A stretch of DNA of 8,989 bases from Bacillota bacterium (lineage in GTDB: Bacteria > Bacillota > UBA4882 > UBA8346): positions 1 to 8,989 of the forward strand of contig JAEZKW010000169.1 in assembly GCA_023415375.1 (NCBI GenBank), written 5' to 3'. The notes beneath the pieces were generated by a model. The model worked only from the letters and a program-made list of their open reading frames with translations. It had not been told where the DNA came from and did no database searches. The position numbers and the translations under genes were made by a program. Positions 1 through 5,794 of this stretch are shown one piece after another. Numbering within the stretch: the stretch's first letter is position 1; each line of letters opens with the position of its first letter.

Positions 1-425
1 AGTTTAAGGGCATCTTTTGGTTTCATCTCCGGGTGGTCATGCAATATGTAAAAAGACATCGAATAACTTAATCCGGCTATAATTCCAGGAATGATGAAAA
101 GTAAGGACCATAAAAACGTAAACAAGACGATCCAAAGTTGTAAAACCAGTGCCGGAGAAAATGATTTAAAGCCCTCAAATAAATTTTCAATAATGGGGTT
201 TTGGTCTCTACGCAGATTCAAAAAAAATGTGGCTAGACCGAGGGTTAACGGTCCACCGATAATTAAGAAATAAAGTAAATTGACACAGGGTATCCATCCT
301 AAGATACCAATAATGATAGCGGAAATAAAGCAAACTAAAACCGCATAAAGCCACCGACCTTTTAATTTTTCCCTGGCCTGTGCCCGTAACTCAAAATTCT
401 TTTTTAAGCCGTCATTTACACTCAT
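1..425 (-). CDS. DUF975 family integral membrane protein, partial (C-terminus off left edge)
   Basis: The minus strand reads 141 open codons from ATG at 425 to the window edge, so the C-terminal part is missing. An excellent Shine-Dalgarno (AAAGGAGG, plus-strand 433-440) sits 7 nt before the ATG. The N-terminus has the DUF975 hallmark, a basic stretch FELRAQAREKLKGRW (about residues 11-25), directly before hydrophobic segments at about 27-44, 48-70 and 93-122. It continues with the family-like LSYSMSFYILHDHPEMKPKDAL (119-140, here split as LSYSMSFYILHD then HPEMKPKDAL). DUF975 proteins are multi-pass membrane proteins common in Bacillota; their function is not established. It is transcribed away from rhaM, probably from the minus-strand promoter near 796-825 through the interrupted frame at 455-745. 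The family call is from recognised sequence pattern only. Confidence 0.8.
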   Translation of the reverse strand, partial: MSVNDGLKKNFELRAQAREKLKGRWLYAVLVCFISAIIIGILGWIPCVNLLYFLIIGGPLTLGLATFFLNLRRDQNPIIENLFEGFKSFSPALVLQLWIVLFTFLWSLLFIIPGIIAGLSYSMSFYILHDHPEMKPKDALK

Positions 426-454
426 TCAATTACCTCCTTTATTTTTGGGTTGAC

Positions 455-745
455 CTACTGTGATGATGAATCTTTATTCTTTATATTATGTAAAAATCCT
501 TCAATAATGGCAACGGATAACATGAATTTTTGGAAATACCGGGTATCACCGAAAATCTCCAATTGGTCATAACGCTGTCTTTCCTAGATTCAATTAAAAG
601 GTACCCAATAAAAAAATGCCCGAATTCCTTCCATTTGGGAGTATTCTACCGGGATTGACCGAGGGAAGAGAATAGGGTTATATTGATACTTAACGTAATC
701 CTGGCACTTTTTATCGATGATAAAACCTTCCTCTGACAAAATCAT
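455..745 (-). pseudogene. Possible decayed small gene with two in-frame stop codons
   Basis: On the minus strand an ATG at 745, preceded at 6 nt by GAGG, opens 51 codons (MILSEEGFIIDKKCQ... ending FYWVPFN) that stop at TGA (590-592). One codon later the same frame has TAG (584-586). It is then open again for 42 codons (ERQRYDQLEIFGDTRYFQ ... NIKNKDSSSQ) to TAG at 455-457, 29 nt before the DUF975 start codon. Both halves have a protein-like composition rich in Tyr, Phe, Ile and charged residues, and they stay in one frame. That suggests one gene of about 96 codons inactivated by nonsense mutations. I do not recognise the family. Alternatives are that only the first 51-codon ORF is real, or that the open frame is chance in AT-rich DNA. 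Confidence 0.35.
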
Positions 746-795
746 TTGAATCCTCGCCGGAATAAACTAACTAAATTCATAACCAACAATGAACG

Positions 796-825
796 ATAAT
801 ATGGTAAAATGAACATATATTTCAA
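796..825 (-). promoter_or_regulatory. Candidate sigma-A promoter for the minus-strand genes
   Basis: Read on the minus strand, TTGAAA (plus coordinates 820-825) is followed after an 18-nt spacer by TATTAT (796-801). These match the -35 and -10 consensus at 4 to 5 of 6 positions each. The predicted start is near 789, about 44 nt upstream of the ATG at 745. It overlaps the plus-strand candidate promoter, so the two directions may compete for polymerase. Based on motif match only. Confidence 0.4.
802..810 (+). promoter_or_regulatory. Candidate extended -10 promoter for the rhaM operon
   Basis: TGGTAAAAT fits an extended -10 element (TG, one base, then TAAAAT at 805-810). No convincing -35 hexamer lies 16-18 nt upstream, which extended -10 promoters can tolerate. 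Transcription would begin near 817, some 50 nt before the rhaM ATG at 869. The remaining gene-free sequence 746-868 shows nothing else I can name. Confidence 0.3.
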
Positions 826-868
826 GGTAATATTTTGTCTCAAACGGCCATTTATCGAGGTAAAATCG

Positions 869-1194
869 ATGCTCCATAGCAATAAATATGCCTGGACCTG
901 GAAAGTCAAGCCGGAGGTTTTGGATGAATATGTTCAAATGCATTTAAATCCCTGGCCTGAGATTTTGGAAGGACATAGCCGGGCCGGGATTCGGAATTAT
1001 TCAATATTTCAACAAGGGAATCAATTTTTTATTGTTTTGAATGTGATGATATTCAGGCAGCTTTTGAATATATCGCGAAGAATGAGGCGTGTAATCGGTG
1101 GAACGCCATAACATCTAAGATGGTAGAAGGTTCATTCGATTTTAATGAAGCAGAGCCGATACAGCCGATGCGGGAAGTCTTTTTTTTGAAATAA
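869..1194 (+). pseudogene. rhaM: L-rhamnose mutarotase (RhaM), frameshifted in a T6 run
   Basis: RhaM interconverts the alpha and beta anomers of L-rhamnose in the cytoplasm. The first frame, from ATG 869 (GAGG at 857-860), reads MLHSNKYAWTWKVKPE, then EYVQMHLNPWPEILEG and AGIRNYSIFQQGNQFF. Tyr21 and His25 fit the catalytic Tyr/His pair of the family. At the T6 run 1025-1030 the zero frame leaves the family and ends at 1111. Reading one base back restores a typical C-terminal half: YCFECDDIQAAFEYIAKNE, CNRWNAITSKMVEG, then the terminal PMREVFFLK and TAA at 1192-1194. The joined protein would be 108 residues, close to E. coli RhaM (104). A one-base T deletion, a sequencing error, or slippage on the T-run would all explain it. 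The next gene starts 23 nt downstream. An upstream in-frame ATG at 809 is less likely because the family begins near residue 1 of the 869 start. Confidence 0.8.
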
Positions 1195-1217
1195 CAAACA
1201 ATCTGGAGAAACAATTC

Positions 1218-2282
1218 ATGAAAACCAGTGCAAGTAGGATCTCAATTCCCACCATTCTTGACGTAGGAAAAGGAAATATTGAAAATATTGGTAACCTGAT
1301 TGCCAAGAATACTCTTTCAAATGTTATTGTATGTTTCGGTGCCGGAATCTATCAGATGTTTGGAGCAGCCATTGTCGAGTCTTTAAAAAAAGCCGGCATT
1401 CAAATTCTCCAAATCTATGAACAGGATGATAACCAACTAGAGAATTTAGCAACCTTTGCCTTTACAATACCTGCCCATACCCAGGCGGTTATTGGAATCG
1501 GCGGTGGCAAAGTGCTTGATATGGCTAAATATATCAGCTTTTTAAATAATATACCTTTTATCAGTATTCCGACTTCCATCTCCAATGACGGTTTTTCGAG
1601 CTCGGGTTGTTCCCTCTTTATCAGTGGTCGCCGTAAATCGGTCCCTGCAAAAATGCCCTATGGAATTATAGTGGATATTGATATCATTAAAGGTTCACCG
1701 GAAAGTCTTATTTATTCGGGTATTGGAGATTTGGTCTCTAAAATTACTGCCATTTACGACTGGGAGTATGAAGAACAAAACGGCAAAGGCACTGTCAATG
1801 ATTTTGCAGTGATGATTGCTAAAAAATCGGTTAACAGTGTAGTGCGGATGGATATTCAAATGAATATCCGCGATGAGTTTTTTCTTAAAGAGTTGGTTGA
1901 CTCACTGATTATGAGCGGGATCGCTATGGAAATAGCCGGTAATAGCGCTCCGGCAAGTGGGAGTGAACATTTGATATCCCACGGCCTTGATTCTTTACTG
2001 GAAAAGCCCCAGTTACACGGCATCCAAGTCGGAGTTGCAACCTATATTATGAGCCGGGTGCAAAACCACCGGGTTTCAAGAGTGACCAAATTTTTAACGG
2101 AGACAGGCTTCTTTGCTCATGTGAAAAGTTTGCAAATGAAAGCCAGCGACTTTGAAGAGGCTATCGATGTTGCTCCGACGGTGAAACCGGACCGCCTTAC
2201 CTGCATCCATATAGAAGAAAATCGGATAGCAGCGAAAAGACTTCTACGGGAAGATGAAATATTAGCCAATATTCTAATATGA
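1218..2282 (+). CDS. Glycerol-1-phosphate dehydrogenase-like (AraM/EgsA family) alcohol dehydrogenase
   Basis: The 354-residue product belongs to the metal-dependent dehydroquinate synthase/iron-alcohol dehydrogenase fold, nearest in pattern to sn-glycerol-1-phosphate dehydrogenase, which reduces dihydroxyacetone phosphate with NAD(P)H. Visible features are the nucleotide-binding GIGGGKVLDMAKY (93-105), the PTSISNDGFSSSG loop (118-130) typical of this family, and likely metal ligands Asp171 (GIGDLVSK), His251 (GSEHLISHG) and His267 (LHGIQVGVATY). Length agrees with the family. GGAG lies 9 nt before the ATG. It follows the broken rhaM by 23 nt and precedes a lipid kinase, so co-transcription is likely. 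The kinase neighbour favours a glycerolipid role. The alternative is a sugar-linked dehydrogenase, as araM sits in an arabinose operon in Bacillus subtilis. The exact substrate cannot be fixed from sequence. Confidence 0.8.
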   Translation: MKTSASRISIPTILDVGKGNIENIGNLIAKNTLSNVIVCFGAGIYQMFGAAIVESLKKAGIQILQIYEQDDNQLENLATFAFTIPAHTQAVIGIGGGKVLDMAKYISFLNNIPFISIPTSISNDGFSSSGCSLFISGRRKSVPAKMPYGIIVDIDIIKGSPESLIYSGIGDLVSKITAIYDWEYEEQNGKGTVNDFAVMIAKKSVNSVVRMDIQMNIRDEFFLKELVDSLIMSGIAMEIAGNSAPASGSEHLISHGLDSLLEKPQLHGIQVGVATYIMSRVQNHRVSRVTKFLTETGFFAHVKSLQMKASDFEEAIDVAPTVKPDRLTCIHIEENRIAAKRLLREDEILANILI

Positions 2283-2353
2283 GTTCGTTAATTGAGATGA
2301 AACCCGAATTAACATTGCAAGCAACATTCGAAAATAGGGGTATATTGACTTGA
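2279..2353 (+). CDS. Possible 24-codon micro-ORF coupling the dehydrogenase and the lipid kinase
   Basis: The ATG overlaps the upstream TGA stop (ATGA, 2279-2282). The frame encodes MSSLIEMKPELTL then QATFENRGILT and ends in a TGA that overlaps the TTG start of the kinase (TTGA, 2350-2353). It therefore fills the 67-nt gap exactly, with a 4-nt overlap at each end, an arrangement suited to termination-reinitiation. No Shine-Dalgarno lies close to its ATG; the AGGGG inside it (2336-2340) serves the kinase. The peptide resembles nothing I know. It may be a translational coupler or chance. Confidence 0.22.
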   Translation: MSSLIEMKPELTLQATFENRGILT

Positions 2354-3303
2354 AACATCTTTTCGTGATTAATCCCGTTGCCGGAAAAGGAAAACCGCTG
2401 CAATTCATCCCGGAGATCAAAAAATATTTTACTGAATGCGGTGAGGAATGCCATATTGAAGTGTCCCAGTACCCCGGCCATGGGACGGATATTGTCTGCC
2501 ACCATGCGGGAAACGCCCATGCTGGCAGTGAATTGCGGATTTATGCGGTGGGCGGAGATGGCACAGTCAATGAAATTGTCAATGGCATCATTCAAAGCGG
2601 CCAAGGCGCTTATTGCAGTTTGGCGATTATACCATCAGGCTCCGGAAACGATTTTTTTAAATCCATTCCCCATTGTTTATCGATTGAAGATTTGCTTTAT
2701 GCCTCAGTAAATGGTAAAACGGATTCGATCGATTTGGCCATGGTCAACGGACGTTATTTCGCCAATATCGCGTCTTTCGGATTTGATGCTGAAGTGGTCT
2801 ATCATGCGCAAAAAGTAAAAAAATACTCATGGATGCCGACTCATTTATCTTATTTTGCCGGTATCGTTACAACTTTGTTTGGATATAGAAATCTTCATAT
2901 GAATGTTTTGATTGATAACCAAAGGATCGATGATAAATTTTTATTAATGGCTGTAGCCAACGGTAAATACTACGGCGGGGGAATTCTACCGGCTCCGGAA
3001 GCTTTGATTGATGATGGATTGTTGGATATATGTTTGATTCATAAGAAAAACTTTTTTGAAATTGCCACCACTCTTCCCAAATATGTAAAAGGACAACATC
3101 GGAATGTGGCGGGGGTTGAGTTTTTTAAAGCCCGCGAAGTGAAAGTAATATGTGATCGGGAAGTTCCTTTAAATATTGACGGCGAAATCGTTCGGAGCCG
3201 GGAAGCCTTTTTCACGGTGATTCCAGACGGAATCAACTTGGTAGTGCCTTCTATGGATTGTGATATAAGTCAAGAACAAGCAGCTGCTTCTAATGATCAA
3301 TAG
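2350..3303 (+). CDS. YegS/DgkB/BmrU-type diacylglycerol/lipid kinase
   Basis: This 317-residue soluble lipid kinase would phosphorylate diacylglycerol or a related lipid using ATP at the inner face of the membrane. Motifs in order are NPVAGKGK (8-15), the nucleotide-binding GGDGTVNE (68-75), PSGSGNDF (95-102), ANGKYYGGG (203-211), the acidic DDGLLDI (221-227) and NIDGE (275-279). All key stretches of the DAGK catalytic fold are present and the length is typical. The start is TTG, set by AGGGG at 2336-2340 with 9-nt spacing; the product begins directly at the first beta strand (KHLFVINP), as in relatives. The last about 15 residues (DISQEQAAASNDQ) are a polar tail beyond the domain. It is probably in one operon with the glycerol-1-phosphate dehydrogenase-like gene. 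Confidence 0.9.
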   Translation: MKHLFVINPVAGKGKPLQFIPEIKKYFTECGEECHIEVSQYPGHGTDIVCHHAGNAHAGSELRIYAVGGDGTVNEIVNGIIQSGQGAYCSLAIIPSGSGNDFFKSIPHCLSIEDLLYASVNGKTDSIDLAMVNGRYFANIASFGFDAEVVYHAQKVKKYSWMPTHLSYFAGIVTTLFGYRNLHMNVLIDNQRIDDKFLLMAVANGKYYGGGILPAPEALIDDGLLDICLIHKKNFFEIATTLPKYVKGQHRNVAGVEFFKAREVKVICDREVPLNIDGEIVRSREAFFTVIPDGINLVVPSMDCDISQEQAAASNDQ

Positions 3304-3509
3304 CACGTTGAGCAATTTGCTTTATCTGCGTATTTTCCTATAAAGCTATTTCCTCGTTTTAGCTTGAAATTTGTAAATATATAGTATTGTATACATCTCC
3401 TTTTCTTCAGTTTAGGGCAGGACTCGTAATTTTGATGTCGAATGGAATAAAGAATTTTTTAGGATTTAGGGAATCCTTTAGCCGATTTACTAATAATATG
3501 AAGCAAAGG

Positions 3510-3525
3510 GCGCGTGTGTGCGCGT
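3510..3525. repeat. Alternating purine-pyrimidine (CG/TG) tract
   Basis: Sixteen consecutive bases alternate purine and pyrimidine (GCGCGTGTGTGCGCGT) in an otherwise AT-rich leader. CGCG at 3511-3514 can pair with CGCG at 3521-3524 across a 6-nt loop. Such tracts are prone to Z-DNA under negative supercoiling; a functional role here is inference only. Confidence 0.4.
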
Positions 3526-3581
3526 TATGGACGAGCTTAAAGTGAAGTCGTTCATAGTAGCCAACAATCCGATAAGTTTCG

Positions 3582-3604
3582 TTTGGGTTTTTTACAAACC
3601 CAAA
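3582..3604 (+). promoter_or_regulatory. Leader hairpin just upstream of the livK ribosome binding site
   Basis: TTTGGGTTT (3582-3590) and AAACCCAAA (3596-3604) form a perfect 9-bp stem with a 5-nt loop. It ends 9 nt before the AGGAGG at 3614-3619. It is followed by A-rich rather than T-rich sequence, so it is not an intrinsic terminator on the plus strand. It could protect the 5' end of livK mRNA or affect translation. Confidence 0.5.
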
Positions 3605-3627
3605 AAATAAAAAAGGAGGAAATTTGA

Positions 3628-4773
3628 ATGAAGCGTGGTTTGTGTTTTTTGCTGGCTCTTGTTTTATTAGTTCCTGTTTTTGTAAGCTTATCTATAGCAG
3701 CAAATGATACCATTAAAATTGGTGTTTTTGAACCAATGACCGGTGCCAATGCTGCTGGCGGGGAATTAGAGGTTGAAGGGGTTAAGCTTGCCAATCAACT
3801 CTATCCGACAGTATTAGGTAAAAAAATCGAGTTGGTCATTGCCGACAACAAGTCGGATAAAGTCGAAGCGGCTACCGCTGCTGCAAGACTTGTCGAAAAA
3901 GATAAAGTTTCAGCGATTATTGGAAGTTGGGGCAGTTCGCTATCGATGGCTGCCGGTGATATTGTCAAGAATGCAAAAGTCCCTACAGTTGGTGCATCTT
4001 GTACGAATCCTTTGGTCACCCAAGATAACCCTTATTATTTCCGGGTTTGTTTTATTGATCCATTTCAAGGAACTGTAATGGCTAATTATGCTTTTAGTAA
4101 ATTAAAAGCCAAAAAAGCAGCGATTGTTCAAGAAGTTTCCAACGACTATGCTGTAGGACTAGCCAGTTTCTTTACCCAAAACTTTAAAAAGCTTACCAAA
4201 AATAACAATTGTATTGTTGCGGTTGCAAATTATAATACAGGGGATCAAGATTTCTCTGCTCAGTTGACCAATATTAAAGCCAAAAATCCTCAAGTCATTT
4301 TTGCTCCCGGAAACTTTACCGAATCAGCCTTAGTCATCAGTCAAGCCAGAAAATTGGGTATTACCTGCCCGATTATTGGTGGCGATACTTGGGAGACCCA
4401 GGAGTTCTTAGATATCGGTAAGAAAGATGTTGAAGGTATAGTTTTCTCTACTTTCTTTGCCACTGAAAAACCTATTACCAGTGAATCCAAGGTATTTCTT
4501 GATGCTTACCACAAGGCAAACAAAGATAAAGACCCGGCCGCAGTTACGGCTCTCGGATATGATGCTTATCTGGTAATCCGTGCCGCCATTGCCCGTGCTA
4601 AAACCACTGATGGCCCGAAATTAAGAAATGCCATTAACGCCACCAAGAATTTCCCGGGAGCTGCAGGTACCATCACTTTTGATGAAAACCGGAATGCGGT
4701 AAAGAGTGCAGTTATTAAAACCGTTAAGAATGGCAAATTCACTTATATGGATACCATTCAACCCTCTAAGTAA
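3628..4773 (+). CDS. livK: Branched-chain amino acid ABC transporter, substrate-binding protein
   Basis: The 381-residue protein is an extracytoplasmic type I binding protein (Leu/Ile/Val-binding, Peripla_BP_6 fold) that captures the ligand and passes it to LivHM. It starts with a signal peptide (KR, then a hydrophobic stretch to about residue 22, likely cut after SIAA at 22-25). No lipobox Cys follows, so it looks soluble rather than lipid-anchored. The mature part starts TIKIGVFEPMTG (28-39). It shows the ligand-binding GSWGSS loop (99-104), VGASCTNPLVT (121-131), YFRVCFIDPFQG (137-148), GGDTWET (251-257), GYDAY (310-314) and the C-terminal GTITFDENRNA (347-357). AGGAGG lies 8 nt before the ATG. 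Four genes for the remaining subunits follow. The ligand class is probably branched-chain or other hydrophobic amino acids, but this family also takes amides, urea and aromatic acids. Confidence 0.92.
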   Translation: MKRGLCFLLALVLLVPVFVSLSIAANDTIKIGVFEPMTGANAAGGELEVEGVKLANQLYPTVLGKKIELVIADNKSDKVEAATAAARLVEKDKVSAIIGSWGSSLSMAAGDIVKNAKVPTVGASCTNPLVTQDNPYYFRVCFIDPFQGTVMANYAFSKLKAKKAAIVQEVSNDYAVGLASFFTQNFKKLTKNNNCIVAVANYNTGDQDFSAQLTNIKAKNPQVIFAPGNFTESALVISQARKLGITCPIIGGDTWETQEFLDIGKKDVEGIVFSTFFATEKPITSESKVFLDAYHKANKDKDPAAVTALGYDAYLVIRAAIARAKTTDGPKLRNAINATKNFPGAAGTITFDENRNAVKSAVIKTVKNGKFTYMDTIQPSK

Positions 4774-4794
4774 TGATTTTGATTTGAATACGTC

Positions 4795-4826
4795 AATACG
4801 CTTCCTTCGTAAGGAGGAAGCGTATT
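4795..4826 (+). promoter_or_regulatory. Strong intercistronic hairpin between livK and livH, sequestering an AAGGAGG
   Basis: AATACGCTTCCT (4795-4806) pairs perfectly with AGGAAGCGTATT (4815-4826), a 12-bp stem with an 8-nt loop. No T-run follows, so it is not a classical intrinsic terminator. Such a hairpin after a binding-protein gene commonly protects the upstream mRNA from 3' decay and so raises livK over livHMGF. A second pairing competes: TTGAATACG (4784-4792) with CGTATTCAA (4821-4829). The stem and loop contain AAGGAGG (4811-4817), a perfect Shine-Dalgarno, 11 nt before ATG 4829, which opens only a 5-codon frame (MFGHL). Confidence 0.7.
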
Positions 4827-4899
4827 CAATGTTTGGACATTTATGAACCCATGAAGTTAAACTCTTCACAACGGAATTTTTATTTATGGTGGTGTTTAC

Positions 4900-5793
4900 A
4901 TGACTTTTGATCTATTTTTGCAACATCTTGCCAATGGAATCTCATTGGGCAGTTTATATGCATTGATTGCCATAGGATACACGATGGTTTATGGTATCTT
5001 GCGCTTAATCAATTTTGCTCACGGCGATATTTTCATGATGGCGACCTATTTTGCATTTTTTGGCGGCGTTACCTTTGGAATGCCTTGGTATATTTCATTT
5101 CCACTGGTTATTGTTTTTACCGCCATTTTAGGTATGCTGGTGGAGGCTTCGGCTTACCGGCCGCTACGAGACGCTCCAAAGATTTCAATCTTGATCTCAG
5201 CCATCGGCGCTTCATTTTTGTTGGAAAATTTGGCGATTGTCCTTTTTGGAGGCGTTCCTAAACCATTCCCGGCCCCCGATCTTTTTACAAATGTAATTCA
5301 AATCGGAACGGTTGCCATTCAAAAAGTGACTTTTTATATTCCTATTGTCACACTGGTCTGCTTGTTTATTTTGTTATATTTAATTAATAAGACGAAAACT
5401 GGTATGGCTATGCGGGCCGTATCCAAGGATCACGAAACGGCGCGACTCATGGGAGTCAACGTTAACCGGACGATATCCCTCACTTTTGGTATTGGTTCGG
5501 CTCTCGCTGCAGTCGGTGGAATCATGTGGGGAATGAAGTACCCTCAGATTGCCCCTTTGATGGGAGTCATACCCGGGTTAAAATGTTTTATTGCCGCAGT
5601 TATCGGTGGTATCGGAGATATTAAAGGAGCGGTTATCGGTGGCTTTGTCCTGGGCATTGGTGAAATCATGTTGATTGCCTTTTTGCCGGATCTAACCGGT
5701 TACCGTGATGCTCTCGCTTTTATCTTGCTGATAGTGATTCTACTATACAAACCTACCGGAATCATGGGCGAAATAATTGCGGAGAAGGTGTGA
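4900..5793 (+). CDS. livH: Branched-chain amino acid ABC transporter, permease LivH
   Basis: A 297-residue inner-membrane permease forming half of the channel with LivM. Hydrophobic helices fill most of the protein (about 13-33, 43-60, 63-83, 95-117, 143-163, 190-210, 227-260, 268-284). Family marks are SLYALIAIGYTMVYGILRLI (18-37) with the following NFAHGD (38-43), the cytoplasmic coupling loop TGMAMRAVSKDHETARLMG (167-185) that docks on the ATPases, and AAVIGGIGDIKGAVIGG (232-248). Length is normal for LivH. The ribosome site is weak (GGTGGTG, 4888-4894), against the strong one of livK, consistent with fewer permease copies. Its stop is one base before livM. Confidence 0.95.
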   Translation: MTFDLFLQHLANGISLGSLYALIAIGYTMVYGILRLINFAHGDIFMMATYFAFFGGVTFGMPWYISFPLVIVFTAILGMLVEASAYRPLRDAPKISILISAIGASFLLENLAIVLFGGVPKPFPAPDLFTNVIQIGTVAIQKVTFYIPIVTLVCLFILLYLINKTKTGMAMRAVSKDHETARLMGVNVNRTISLTFGIGSALAAVGGIMWGMKYPQIAPLMGVIPGLKCFIAAVIGGIGDIKGAVIGGFVLGIGEIMLIAFLPDLTGYRDALAFILLIVILLYKPTGIMGEIIAEKV

Positions 5794-5794
5794 G

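Larger units (their letters stand above)
3304..3627 (+). other. 324-bp intergenic and leader region before the liv operon
   Basis: No gene is supported here. A weak promoter candidate is TTGCTT (3317-3322), 16 nt, TATAAA (3339-3344). TTGAAA (3364-3369) lies upstream of AT-rich sequence without a well-spaced -10. A 6-bp hairpin AGGATT/AATCCT occurs at 3461-3477. No U-tailed terminator for the lipid kinase gene was found, so read-through into liv is possible. An alternating GC/GT tract and a leader hairpin are listed separately. Confidence 0.5.

Noticed and set aside
91..273. 60-codon plus-strand ORF
   Set aside because: It is antisense to the well-supported DUF975 gene, and its product looks like a frame shadow.
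584..592. Selenocysteine (TGA) or pyrrolysine (TAG) recoding in the minus-strand frame
   Set aside because: No SECIS-like hairpin or supporting context was seen, and two different recoded stops two codons apart is implausible; decay is simpler.
2197..2604. 135-codon minus-strand ORF across the dehydrogenase/kinase junction
   Set aside because: It lies opposite two genes with clear family motifs, and no ribosome site or recognisable domain was found.
3582..3604. Hairpin before livK as a terminator
   Set aside because: It is followed by A-rich sequence on the plus strand and lacks a T-tail on the minus strand.
3552..3794. 80-codon minus-strand ORF over the livK start
   Set aside because: Antisense to the livK leader and signal peptide; its composition follows the complementary codons.
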